Positions 47,601-58,823 of a stretch of 64,000 nt of DNA are shown here, piece by piece. The notes beneath the pieces are model-generated. The model was given only the letters and a program-made list of their open reading frames with translations, was not told the DNA's origin and did no database searches. A program made the position numbers and the translations under genes. Source of the stretch: Amborella trichopoda (Eukaryota; Streptophyta; Magnoliopsida; Amborellales; Amborellaceae); NCBI RefSeq assembly GCF_000471905.2, contig NW_006499603.1, positions 1,454,468 to 1,518,467 of the forward strand, written 5' to 3'. How positions within the stretch are numbered: position 1 is the first letter of the stretch; each line of letters begins with the position of its first letter.

Positions 47601-48843
47601 AAAAGAGCGAACTGAGCACTTTATGTTCTCCCCTCTAAGCCTTCCGAAACGAAAACTACTTCTTGTTTTTTCGGTTACCTTTCGTTTGAATGAAGCTCGT
47701 CACGTTCGATCCATCCAAAGCCATTCGTGCTACCTCCTTATTTAAAAACCAATTAACCCAACAAAAGCTCCATCTCTCTCTAAGACTAAAAAAAAGCTCA
47801 GTAACCCACATGAGAGGTTTTCTCTCTCTTCTCACCAAAAGTTCAACTCTTTTTTTTATATTATTTTAGTGTCCTATCTTTTTGTTATGGACCTTAAAGC
47901 ACCCAAATAACTCAATGAAACCCACTCTCACCCTTTTCTCTCTCTCTTCATCAAAACACTTTTTTTTTTTTACTCAAATACGTGCACGTAGGGTCCCACA
48001 AAAAAAAAACAAAAAAAGTTCCTTCTTTCTCAACTCATGCATTTCTTTTGTTTTATCTTATGATACCATTTCAACTCCTATCTTTGCTAATGTTTATTTT
48101 ATTAAACCATCTAATATTTATCCCGCCTACTCCTCTTTATTTATTTTATTATTTTTGTCATCCAAATTAACCTCATCCATCCATCCTTAGCTTACGCTCA
48201 TTTCCCTTACCTCAACCATTCCATTCTGCTTTCCCTTATTTTATTTTGTTCATTCCATTGTTGATTTTATTTTATTTGACTCCTTTTATTTTAGTTACTC
48301 ATTTTATTTAGCTACTTCGTTTTAATCATCTCATCTTACTTTATTTCATCCCTTCCATTTTATTTTACTTCACTTCATATTAGTCTCATCTATTTAGTTC
48401 CATTTTCCAGTTTTATTTTAATTAATCTATTTTATTGTCATCCCATTTTCTGTCATGTGTCATTTCATTATGTACACTCACCCCATAACAACGTGGGGAA
48501 CCTTTCCCCACTTGTCGGTACTTATAATATGTGTGTGTGTGTGTTTGCAGGAAAGGAGAAATAGGTCAAGGGAGGCGACTCCAAACCGGTCATAGGCCAG
48601 TGGGCTTTCCAACGTGATCTAAGAGGGTGCCCACGCGAGCCAGCCCGAGCGTATCACGGTCCCACATGAGGTAAGTCCCGCCTCACGACCTTAAATTCCT
48701 CTCTCACTGGTTGGTAATACCTGCCTTTGTTCTTGAACGAGGTTCCCGAGAGAGCGATCTCAAAATTCCAGGGTCCCAATGAAACTCGAGACGTGTGCCG
48801 CCCGATCATCAGATCCGGAGGGCGAGATCGAGGCACCTAACCA
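44621..48843 (+). mobile_element. Solo LTR (4.2 kb, plus strand) of the same Tat-like family
   Basis: It starts TGTTTGAACA and ends GATCGAGGCACCTAACCA, the two LTR ends of the family, but in opposite orientation to its host LTR. It is flanked by a perfect 5-bp duplication, CGACA (44616-44620 and 48844-48848). No internal segment or second LTR accompanies it, which defines a solo LTR produced by LTR-LTR recombination. The ends match LTRs X, Y and ZW, but the middle (about 46200-48500) is longer and different. It holds CT-rich stretches, a GTGGTC hairpin array, a GCCGGCTGTGCGC repeat (46720-46815) and a TTTTATTT-rich part (48220-48470), so it represents a divergent subfamily. Confidence 0.85.
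46355..46700. repeat. Hairpin array with GTGGTC...GACCAC stems in the solo LTR
   Basis: TTGTGGTC, six bases, GACCACAA (near 46361) is a perfect 8-bp stem. It is followed at ~55-bp intervals by TTGTGGTCCCTCATGGCCAC and CTGTGGTCCAGCATGACTAC, where changes on one arm are met by wobble or matching changes on the other. A further palindromic GTGGTCCCGTACGGCCAC lies at about 46652. CTCT-rich spacers separate them. Confidence 0.7.
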
Positions 48844-48848
48844 CGACA

Positions 48849-51513
48849 GATCTCACCTTTTCCTCTTTGGTGAACGTACACAAGCATTCACATTCAAAAG
48901 AAGAAGAGAATAATAAGATAAGAAAGATGGGGGAGAGAAGAATTTGACCAGGCGGGGAGACCAGCACAGTGACTAAGCTGGTAAATAGTTGTCCTGACGT
49001 GGTAGTAAAACGGGCTCGATAACTCGGACCGGCTCAACAGGATTACTACTAGACATTAATACCGATACTGACTAGCTAGCTACTATGGTTAGTGTGTCAT
49101 GGCAATAAAGCGAGCACAGTAATTCTGGCACAGTAATTCTGGCACAATAACCTTACAACTAGATAACAAGACTACCATGAAAGGCTAATCTCAACCCCTC
49201 TTACTCAAACGAAAGAATAACAGAAATAACAGATATCATAAAGAAAAACATAAGAAGAGTAAGATAAGAGAATAAGAGAGAATAAAGAAGGAGTGGGAAG
49301 AGAAGGAAAGAAAAAGAAGAATATGAGGGAAGAGATAAAAACACAGACGACGCTAGGTGTCGCTGGCTGTATTAGGCAAAGACAAGGAAGTGGTCACAGT
49401 CGGCTCTGAGCGTCGCCAACTGTATCAGACAAAGAAGAGAGAGGGAACAATGTCGACGCTAAGTGTCATTAACTGTGCTAAACAGAGAAAATATAGAATA
49501 TGCAGTCGACATCAGGCTTCGCCGACTGTGTTAAACGAGAAGAGAGAGAGGATGCAGTCGGTGCTAGGTCTCATCGACTGTGTTAGACGAGAAGAGAGAG
49601 AGGATGCAGTCGGCACTAGGCTTCACCGACTGTGTTAGACAAGAAGATAGAGGGGATGCAGTCTGCGTTAGGCTTCATCGACTATGTTAGACGAGAAAAG
49701 AGAGGATGCAGTCGGTGTAAGGCTTTGCCGACTGTGTTTAGGCAGAGGAGAGAGAGATGATGTAGTCGGTGCTAGGCTTCGCCAATTGTGTTTAGACAGA
49801 GGAGAGGGAGGATGCAGTCGGCGCTAAGTTTCGCTGATTGTGTTAGACAAAGAGCAGAAAGGGAGATAAAGATGAGAAGAAGAGAGAGAAAGAGAGATAG
49901 AGATGAGAAAAGAGAGAAAGAGAAATAGAAACGAAAAAAGAAGGGAGGGGAGAGAAAGAGAGATAAAGATGAGAAGAGAGAAAGAGGGGAGAAGAGAGAA
50001 AGAGGGGAAGAGAGAGAAAGAGGGAGGAGAGAGAAAGTTACCTTACCGAAAGGTACCAACCCTTTTCTCCTCTCTCCTCTCTCTCTCTCTATCCAAAACG
50101 CACCCACGAGCTCAAGCAAAAATCAGAACTTTATTGATTGATTGAAGAAATGAATCGAGGTCTCTTTACAATTTGGCTCTGCATGCTTATATAGAATTGG
50201 GCTAAAACATGGGTATACGCCCCAAATACTACCTAGAATTGAAGAGAATTACAATTTAATTGAATTAAAAGAAATTCTAAAAATGGGTGTAAAATGATTG
50301 TTTTGCCCTTGTCTAACAATGTGTAGAATTCCTGAACAGTCTCTACTGCTGCCCTAGAACTTGCGTGATCTTCCATGACTGATCCGGGGTTGTTCTGATG
50401 CCCGTTTGATCGAAAGATGATTATTTTCTTATGGGGCTCGGCATGGCGATCGATTTGATACCAACTTCGAGCCATGAATCATGTTTTTAAGCCATGATCA
50501 TGAAACTTGAAATTTGCTTGAATTTTGAAAACTTTGGATTGATTGTGTATTCGTTCCTTGATGTTTCTTCGTGACGTTTTTGTTGAATCATACTGAGCAT
50601 GCGGTTACAATCACGTTGCAACAAACGCAGCTCGATTTTGTGTCAGAATGAAGATTTCGTCGTCTTGAGTTTTTGACCGAAATCTTGAAATCCGACGGTC
50701 GAAATTTACAGCAGCTTCGACGCCTCCTTGTGTGAAATACAACCACTCATCGTATGCGGGGTTCGGACCAGAGAAGGCCACAGACCTTATGCACATAATG
50801 CAATTGGTTTCGTGCCGATAAGGTATGCAAGCATCGTGATTTGGCCGCCAGGGTAGGGCGTGCTGCTGCTAAATTTTCTATAACTTTCTTCATGGATCAG
50901 CAACTTCTCTCTAGTTTTTCTCCCTGTTCAAGCATCATCACGAGACATACCACATATCGAATCGCTTGTCTTGATGAGACGAACATGCTCACCAAATTTG
51001 AGCGAGATCCCACTTAGAACGAGTGAGATATAGGCCCCGAAAGTCACTGCCTGTGACTGTAAAATCAGCCACCTTTAATGGTGTTTTGGTGCAAGGTGGG
51101 CACTAGGGAATAGTGTGCGACCTACCTCTTTTTGGGTGTTTTACCTATAATTTTGTCTTGGAGAGCCCGATTAAGCCGAAACTTGACCCATAGGGGTTTT
51201 CAACTGTGCTAGATCTAATGGCGGTGGTCCCACAACTGTTTGATGCACCAAAAGTATAGTTCTAGTTACGGGATCCATTTGAGGGTACTAGAGACCGATT
51301 TTGCAGAAATTGTTTCTTTGTGTTCACTGCCTTAAATATGTCTGATCATGATGAAAATTGGCAAGTGGCCTTCTGGAGTGATGATGAAGATCTTGACCAA
51401 TTATGAGGAAATTCTGAGACTGTCGAAATTTTCACTGTTTTGTAGGCTTTATTGACCTATTTCCTTCTTTATTCTGCATCAGGGACTAAGGTATTGAAAA
51501 ATACATTCTAACA
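48849..51513 (-). repeat. LTR ZW, main part
   Basis: This continues the third LTR after the solo LTR: GATCTCACCTTTTCCTC, minisatellite (49340-49860), GA tract (49860-50040), GAAAGTTACCTTACCGAAAGG, then the 3' part ending ATACATTCTAACA. Together with 44314-44620 it makes a 2,972-bp LTR, similar to X and Y. Confidence 0.85.
49340..49860. repeat. Hairpin-bearing minisatellite in LTR ZW
   Basis: About ten units of ~50 bp, for example CAGTCGGCACTAGGCTTCAC then CGACTGTG. Most keep the inverted words CAGTCGG and CCGACTG or a one-mismatch version. Confidence 0.8.
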
Positions 51514-51518
51514 AAAAG

Positions 51519-52336
51519 AACCATATCACTTAGAACCATACCAGAGTTTTGTTTGTATGAACACTTTCGACCAATACTATAATTTTGCTTGTCAAGATAT
51601 TACTGAACCTTTAAATTATAAAGAAGCTATTAATTCTGATGAATCTGTTTTTTGGAATAATGCTATGAATGAAGAAATGGATTCTATAGCTAAAAACCTT
51701 GTATGGGAGTTGGTAGATTTGCCTAGTGGCAGAAAACACATTGGTTGCAAATGGATATTAAAAAGAAAACTCAAGACTGATGGTAGTATAGATAAATATA
51801 AGGCACGACTTGTTGCTAAATGGTATAACCAAAAGGAAAGTATAGATTTTGTTTATACTTTTTCTCCAGAAGTAAGATTTTTTCTGTTAGAATTTTGACA
51901 TCTATTGTGACCAACATTGATTAGAATTATTTCAAATGGATGTTAAAATTGCATTTCTCAATGGAAATTTAAGTGAAGAGATATATACATGTTACAACCT
52001 GAAGGATATATTGTTGAAAGCAAAGAAAATAAAGTGTGCAAATTAATTAAATCACTATATGGATTGAAGAAATCTTCTAGACAATGGTATTTAAAATTTC
52101 ATGATGCAATTATGAAACTTGCTTTTGTTTCTAATGAAAGTGATCATTGTATTTACATTAAGACTAGTGGGAGTAAGATAGTGATATTGTCTTTATATGT
52201 GGATGATATTTTGATTGCTGAAAATGACATAGATATGATTAATAAAACAAAATCATGGTTGACATATAATGGTGAAATGAAAGATATGGGGTTTGCATTA
52301 TATGTCTTAGGAATTGAAATTATAAGAGATAGATAA
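51519..52336 (+). pseudogene. Copia reverse transcriptase
   Basis: It resumes in the frame left at 33294 with EPYHLEPYQSFVCMNTF. It has DESVFWNNAMNEEMDSIAKN, WELVDLPSGRKHIGCKWILK, KARLVAKW and YTFSPE, then a frameshift near 51880. MDVKIAFLNGNLSEEIY (first catalytic Asp), GYIVESKENKVCKLIKSLYG, LKKSSRQWYLKF and LYVDDILIAEND (catalytic Asp pair) follow. The Y-V-D-D box and the Q-P-x-G-(F/Y) block are typical of copia RT. Frameshifts near 51880 and 51989 and a TAG after EIIRDR (52334-52336) inactivate it. Confidence 0.9.
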
Positions 52337-52339
52337 AAA

Positions 52340-53155
52340 ATGATGCTCGGCTTATCTCAAGAGCATTATTTAGAATTTATTGTTAAACAGTTTAAAATGG
52401 ATTTATGCCAACCGGTCTCCACCCATGTTGATAAAGTAGTTAAAATATCCATTGATTTATGTCCTACTAATGATAATGATGATATGAGAAATATTTCATA
52501 TGCTCAAGCAATTGGGTGCATTAATTATATTGTGTCATGCACTAAGGCAGATCTATGTTTTGTTGTTTGACTTGTTAGCAGGTTTCAAAGAAACCCCATA
52601 ATGATACACTGGCAAGCAATAAAAATGATATTAAGATATATCCAAGGATCAAAGAAATACAAGTTGCACTATCAAGGTTCTTCCCTTAAGCCTCAGGGTT
52701 ACTCTGATGCAGATTGGAGTGGTGACTGTGATGATAGTAAATCTGCTTTGGATTTCATTTTCACGCTTGGTGGAGATGTTGTATCATGGTACAGTAAAAA
52801 ACAAGATTGTGTTGCTTTATCAACCATGGAAGTAAAATATGTGGCTTTCAATTTAGGATCACAAGAGGCTGTTTGGTTGAAAAAATTTCTCATGGATTTA
52901 AAATTGGAATGCATTGAAAATGAGCCTATAAACATGTTATGTGATAATCAAACAACAATTGTCATTCTCAAAGATTCGAAAATAAACTCTAAATCCAAGC
53001 ACATTCGTAGGAGGTACCACTATATTTAGATGTAGTGGAATATGGAGATATAACAGTTGATTATATACATTCAAATGAGATGATTGTAGTTCCATTGACT
53101 AAGGCTCTGAGCCAGGAAATTTTTGAAAAACATATAGTAGCTATGGGATTGAGAT
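52340..53155 (+). pseudogene. Copia RT C-terminus and RNase H
   Basis: After the TAG the same frame gives LGLSQEHYLEFIVKQFKMDL, YAQAIGCINYIVSCTKADLC and, past stops at 52568-52600, HWQAIKMILRYIQGSKKYKL. The RNase H catalytic block GYSDADWSGDCDDSKSA follows, with WYSKKQDCVALSTMEVKYVA, CDNQTTIVILKDS and SKHIRRRYHYI. It then ends in DITVDYIHSNEMIVVPLTKA-like sequence and a TAA at 53153-53155. The order is the standard copia RNase H. Stops make it dead. Confidence 0.88.
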
Positions 53156-53159
53156 AAGT

Positions 53160-53352
53160 TCAAATAGAAATCCAATAATGGTTCATAAAATCATATTGGT
53201 GGGTATATGAAAATCCCATGTAAAAAACATGAGGCCATGCCATATACAAGATGTCAAAGAGCCTTCAGGCTGAGTATATGGAAATCCCATGTAGAAAGCA
53301 TGAGGCAATGACATGTACAAGAAGTCATAGGGCCTTCAAGCCAAGTGGGAGA
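53160..53352 (+). other. Copia 3' untranslated segment with 74-bp direct repeat and polypurine tract
   Basis: ATATGAAAATCCCATGTAAA near 53205 and ATATGGAAATCCCATGTAGA near 53275 head two similar ~70-bp units that each also contain CATGAGGC and CCTTCA. The polypurine tract AAGTGGGAGA ends at 53352, just before the LTR. Confidence 0.7.
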
Positions 53353-54052
53353 TGTTGGAAATATGGCCTATCGGGCCCTTTTATCCCGGGAATTTATTTT
53401 TCAATAATGGTACAAAAGCCATATTGTATAGTATATGTGAAATTCCATGTGGTTGATATGAGGCAATACCATATACTAGAATCTATTTTAGAGCTTTTAT
53501 AAGATTTTGCATTGGAGGGGAAACCCAGTGTCATTGGAGGGAAAACTCAATCATGTGTTTGGATTCTTTGTAAGAATTTTTTTATATATATATTATGGAT
53601 GTACAAAATTATTTAATCTCTAAATATCTTTTATCAAATTGTAAGCATGTTTGGATGACATCCTATTGTGTGAGTCATTAGTGCACTAATGACAGGTTTA
53701 GCTCATTATATAGGTTAACAGTTTGGTGACAACTTGTTAATCCTAATTGATTGTACTTAAGAGAATTAAGGCAAGAGTTATACTTAGATCTCAACTCCTA
53801 TAGACTATGAATGTGAGAGTTACAAAAAGCTGGTTCTCTATAAATAGAGCTCAAGTAAAAGGGAGATAGAAAATGATGGAAAATTGGTGAAGGAGATTCA
53901 CCAAGGGGACTCTAAACGTAGTCTGTCACCAGATGGCTTGGTCTATAGGTTTTGGTATAAAACTTTAAGTCCTTCGTGTGATTTAAATGCAGATCAGAGT
54001 AAGTTGTTCATCGATTTTATTTATTTATTTATTTTCATTATTGGGACTAACA
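53353..54052 (+). repeat. 3' LTR of the copia element
   Basis: It begins TGTTGGAAATATGGCC and ends GGGACTAACA, a TG...CA pair within a short TGTT/AACA inverted repeat, and is about 700 bp long. It contains a plausible promoter word, TATAAATA, near 53838. A third, diverged copy of the 3' UTR repeat lies at its start (53430-53495). Its partner LTR is not in the window. P450 C 3'-flank sequence begins directly after. Confidence 0.8.
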
Positions 54053-55731
54053 CTCCCCACCTTGTGGGGTGGGGATTATATTTCACACGAGTAAAACCAT
54101 TTCCTTTGGAAAAGGTTTCCGTAGACTTTACACATGAACCAAACATGTGCAGCTATATGTTTCCCATGCAACCTGTTTCATGATACAAGTTTTCATACTA
54201 ACCAAACGAACCCTTAGTATCGATAGATAACAATAGACAATGAAAATATGTTGTTATCTGCTTTCAAGTTTGCCTTTAAATAGGGACAATGGATGATAAG
54301 CATGAGTACCAAATTTAATACCAAGATACTAGCAAATATGGCTTATTAACTATTCAATTAAGATATAAATGAAGAGTTGGTGAAGGCGTCGATACCTAGA
54401 GAAATAGACGTGTTGGGCCCCCTTAAAAATTTCTATTTAAAAAATGCCACAATAATGCTGATATAGAATACAATAAAACTATATACCCTTGGTGCAAGGA
54501 TGTCACCAAAAAAAATATATAAAATAAAATCATGTACTTTTAGTGCAAGGATGTCACGATCACCTTCAGTTGTTGGATGTGAAATTGGGCTATGCAAGAT
54601 AATGCTATTGATATAACTCAAAGTCCAAAGTAAAATTTTTGACATATATGATGCCTTCAAGTTGTCAGATTTCACGTTTTGATAGCTAGGTGGATTGTAA
54701 TCACTTTGCGTAACATTTAACCTTTCTTATAATATATATTTCGCTTCGGTTACCTAGAGATTCCAGCATTTTTATTCACTACACAACTCTTAACGATCTA
54801 CGTTGAAGAAACAGTGGAGAAAAGAAACGCTGCAACTCATTCCATGATATTACAATGAAAAACGAAGATATGTTGTTATCGATAGATAACAATAGACAAC
54901 GAAGATATGTTGTTATCTGCTTTCAAGTTTGCCTTTAAAGTAGGGACAATGGATGATAAGCATGAGTACCCAATTTAATACCAAGAGACTAGCAGATATG
55001 GCTTATTAACTATTCAATTAAGATATAAATGAAGAGTTGGTGAAGGCGTCGGTACCTAGAGAAATAGATGTGTTGGGCCGCCTTAAAAATTTCTATTTAA
55101 AAAATGGCACAATAATGCTGATATGGAACACAATAAAACTATATACCCTTAGTGCAAGAATCTCACAATAAAAAAATATAAAATAAAACCATGTACCTTT
55201 AGGGCAAGGATGTCACAATCATCCTTTGTTGTTGGATATGAAATTGAACTCGCAAGATAATGCTATTGATATAGCACAAAGTCCAAAGTAAAATTTTTGA
55301 CATATATGACGCTTTCAAGTTGTCGGATTTCACGTTTTGACAGCTAGATAGATTGTAATCAATTTGCGTGACCGTTAAGCTTTCTTATAAAATTTCACGT
55401 TTTAACAGCTAGGTGGATTGTAATCAATTTGCGTGACAGTTAAACTTTCTTATAAGATATATTTGGTTTCGGTTACCTAGAAATTTTAGCATTTTTATTC
55501 ACTACACAAATCTTAACGATCTACGCTGAAGAAAAGGTGGAGAAAGAAATGCTCAAACTCATTCCACGATATTACAATGAAAAACATTGGCATTTGGGTT
55601 GTTATCAGCCACAACACAATTTCCATGAAAAACATCCAAATCTAACCACGCATAATATAATTAAAAACATCATTTCTTATGAAAATCATCTTTTTCACTC
55701 CTCTTCCAAACCATGTGGAATCTCCATTCTG
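54053..55731 (-). other. 3' flank of P450 copy C with a 659-bp tandem duplication
   Basis: It is colinear with the 3' flank of copy B. The segment starting CGATAGATAACAATAGACAA at 54221 is repeated from 54880, a period of 659 bp, and the second unit runs into the gene. A smaller ~63-bp tandem copy lies at 55327-55450 (TTTCACGTTTTGACAGCTAG, then TTTCACGTTTTAACAGCTAG). A minus-strand AATAAA lies at 55499-55494, about 235 bases after the stop codon as in copy B. Confidence 0.75.
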
Positions 55732-56337
55732 CTAAAATTTGGGATGGGCAATTAGAAGTAAATCAGCTTTTCTCCCCACAGTCACACCATGGGCCTCAGT
55801 CATGTCCAAATCCTCTGGCTTCCCATTAGGGACCTCCCAGTCAAAGTGGTAAAGTAACTTGGCTAGTGCTAACTCCATGTTTGAGAGCCCAAATGTTATA
55901 CCGGGACATCCTCTTCTACCAGCTCCAAATGACAAGAATTCAAAATGCTGGCCTCTAAAATCGACAGAATTATCAATGAACCTTTCGGGTTTGAACTTCT
56001 CGGGATCTTTCCAATAGTCGGGGTGCCGCCCTATGGCCCAACCATTCACTATAACTCGAGTCTTCTTTGGAATATGGTAGCCACTGATTTCGCATGACTC
56101 AGTGGATTCACGAGGGAGTAGGAGAGGGAAAGGGAGGTGCATCCTTAGAGTTTCTTTGATGATGCACCTTAAGTAGCTGAGGTTTAAGAGGTCAGCTTCT
56201 TTTACTGTATCCTTGCCATTTACTGCGTTCCTGATCTCTAATTGAGCTTTTTGGAGCGATTTCGGGTTTCAAATGAGCTCTGCAAGTGCCCATTCTAGGA
56301 CTGTTGATGAGGTCTCTGTGCCAGCCAAGAACATGTC
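55732..56337 (-). pseudogene. Cytochrome P450 (CYP71-type) exon 2, copy C, one in-frame TGA
   Basis: 606 bp encode residues 297-497 of an ER-bound haem-thiolate monooxygenase. Visible are the I-helix DMFLAGTETSS (AGTET at 301-305), K-helix ETLR (358-361), PERF (413-416), the haem loop [11 protein letters not shown] with ligand Cys 440, and the end HPKF followed by TAG. The AG acceptor precedes GAC at 56337. A TGA at 56271-56269 replaces codon 319, which is AGA (Arg) in copy B. Apart from this the exon looks intact. Substrate cannot be told from sequence: CYP71 members act on terpenoids, alkaloids, phenolics and others. Either a recent pseudogene or a sequence error. Confidence 0.9.
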
Positions 56338-58823
56338 CTGTACATGAAGAAAGAGAAGACCAACAAGAATCTATTTTTTATAAAGAGATTTTAAGATTGG
56401 CATCGACCTAAGTTTGCCCTTACGGCTTTATTTTCCCAATTGTAAATAAATACACTTGTAAATGAGAAGCTATTAGCTATTAATTTCTATTAATAGCCAA
56501 CCTCCAATAATTGAGACAAAGTTTAGATGATAATGATGAAGATCATTTCTATTATTACAAGCGTGAAAAAAATAACGTCATGAAAATTGAGATCAGTCTA
56601 TAATGAGAGAAAAATAAGATCCAAATACCAGCCAAAATAGGAATTTCATGGCAAGAAAAAATAAGACAAAATCCCTCATTCAATAGGAATTCTTAGAAGG
56701 GAGAAAGTGTAGGGGATAGGAGTTTTAGTTCTCCCCATTCTTATTTTTCCTCCAAATTTCTAAAACTCCTAATTCCTGTCATAAAATAAAATATGAAATA
56801 GGAATTCACTTTATTCCAGCTAAACTAGGACAAAATAAGAAATTTTTATTAGAATAACTAGATACTATCTCAATAAACAAGGCAATTACGCAAAAGAAGA
56901 AAGGACAATAATCAGTATAAGTAACAAACTTAAAACATCACTAATCAAATGGAAATTACATATAAAATTAAAGTATTACATAAAAGTAAATATTAGCTTA
57001 CAAAATTAAATAAAGTTAAAAGTAAAATATTTAATAATTGTAGAAATGGCCAAAAGTTAAGTAATTCTAAAATTTTAGTTTCATTCAATTGGAGTACCTG
57101 CAAAGCAAGTGCCATTAGATTTTTTATAACAAGTTGGAAATAGCGGCTTCACTCCCAATGATGTATAAACTGGTAACTTTTGAAGATTTTTTTTATTACT
57201 ACCACATGAAGGCAAACAATTTTATCTTAAATTATATAGGGGTGATAATTCCATGAGAATCATCTTATAGACTATTAGCGAGTATAATATGCTCCTTCTA
57301 GAGCATACTGTACCGTTACTCCCTTGGATAGAAGCCGAATAGAGAAGATCATTTTAATCCGAAATTTTGGAAACAACCTAAAAATAATTACATGATTATA
57401 TTTAAAAGGAAAAAATTGTATTTTGAACTTTCCGACAACATTAAAAAATGAGATGATTTCTATTCAAGTAATTTTTTCAAGTCCATAGAGAATGAAACTG
57501 GGTTGTTTTTCCCACTTACCAATTTATTTATGTAATTTTTTTTTTTCTTTTTTTGAGAATGACTCATGGTTTGAAAAAGTCACATCCCCAAAATTTGAGT
57601 CCTAAAAAAATTTCTATATTAGGCTTTACCAGAACGAGTAAAGATAGTGTTCTCCCTTGGAAACATGAAAACTTATGATATATGTAAGAGACGGGTAGTG
57701 TTGATCACAGTTAGCAGGTCAAGAAAAACTCAATATATTGGCACAAAAAATCGGAGTGGAAAAATGAGATATTTTAAAAGTTTAAAATTGTAAAAAAAAA
57801 AATCATAGATAAACTCAATATTTGGGGATCAAACACTTAATGTTAAAAAAGGAGAAAGTTTTCTATGTGACCCCACCCACGTATAAATTATATGTGACCC
57901 ACTTTCTCTGATGTTTGATAAGAATGGATAGCTAGGATTGCTCATGTCACAATGTCAAGCAAAAACTTTATTCGATTTTTAATTTTTTTCTACAAAACCT
58001 TTTTGTGTGAAATTTGGGATATCCCATCTTCATATTGGATCACCTAGAAAACAAAAAAAAAGTTATCATGAAAAACAATGAAAAAAATCTCCCCAAAAAT
58101 TTTAGGGGTATTCTAATAAATTTCCATCCAAATAAATATTTGTTATTATTTTTACCATGTGTACCCATGTAACATGTATGAATACCCTAAATTTCACTGC
58201 AAAATGATTTATAGAGTGAAGAATAAAAATATGGTACTTTGAACTCTCAGGTCAAGATCTGATGCTTGAGAGCTAACCTATGAAATTGTGACTCGAACCA
58301 TACCAGCAATCTACTTCTGATGGCTGAGAGTAGGGGGTCACAAATACATTATTTGCTTCTGAGGTCCTTGTAAAACTTTCCTTAAAACAGAACGGTAGTC
58401 ACCTTTCAAAATAAAATTTTTTTAATAATTGTTTTGAAAGTAAAAGTTTCAAATTTAATTTAATTTTTTTTTGAAAGAGGGGTCGTAATGTACCCCATCT
58501 GAATACCACCACGAATCAAAAGTTTGTAGGCTCACCCACTTTTCAAAAGTTACTTTTTAATGTATGAACTTCTCCATTTTTGCTACCATAGCGTTCAAAA
58601 ATTTTTCCTTAAATAAGTCACGTTTCCCGATTCTTTGGAAATGATCGCAACTTTATACATTATATACTTAAACTCTGAATTTTTTAAAATATCACATATA
58701 AATAGGTGATTTGCTAACTATTTTCAGAAATTGTACTTTTAAATCGGTGTTTAAACATACCTTTTTACAAAAAGAAAAATTGGAGTTTTTTCTCGAACGT
58801 TTGAAACTGTGCTATTTTTCAAA

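Larger units (their letters stand above)
33295..51513 (-). mobile_element. Tat-like Ty3/gypsy LTR array: three LTRs, two internal segments
   Basis: LTR X (33295-36421), internal 1 (36422-39872), LTR Y (39873-43079), internal 2 (43080-44313) and LTR ZW (44314-44620 plus 48849-51513) follow each other in one orientation. In element sense each LTR starts TGTTTGAA and ends CCTAACCA. The outer flanks are GAGAG (33290-33294) and AAAAG (51514-51518), which I read as a decayed 5-bp target duplication because removing the insert rejoins the copia frame. The primer-binding sequence TGGTGACTCCATTGGGG next to LTR ZW is of the kind described for Tat/Ogre-lineage elements (recalled, not searched). No reverse transcriptase or integrase is present, so the element is non-autonomous. 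Confidence 0.8.
19898..54052 (+). mobile_element. Ty1/copia retrotransposon, 5'-incomplete, split by two nested gypsy insertions
   Basis: Plus-strand pieces occur in the copia order gag, zinc knuckle, protease, integrase, reverse transcriptase, RNase H, then a polypurine tract and one LTR (53353-54052). Integrase before RT is diagnostic of Ty1/copia. The coding sequence is interrupted at 20571/31595 and at 33294/51514 by two gypsy-type elements. The reading frame is continuous across each site once the insert and one target duplicate are removed. There are additional frameshifts and stops in every domain. The 5' LTR is not visible. Subtracting the inserts, about 5 kb of copia sequence remains, a normal size. 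Lineage within copia was not resolved. Confidence 0.9.

Noticed and set aside
53884..54183. Open frame across the copia LTR end and the P450 flank
   Set aside because: It crosses the LTR boundary at 54052 and encodes no recognisable residues; chance frame.
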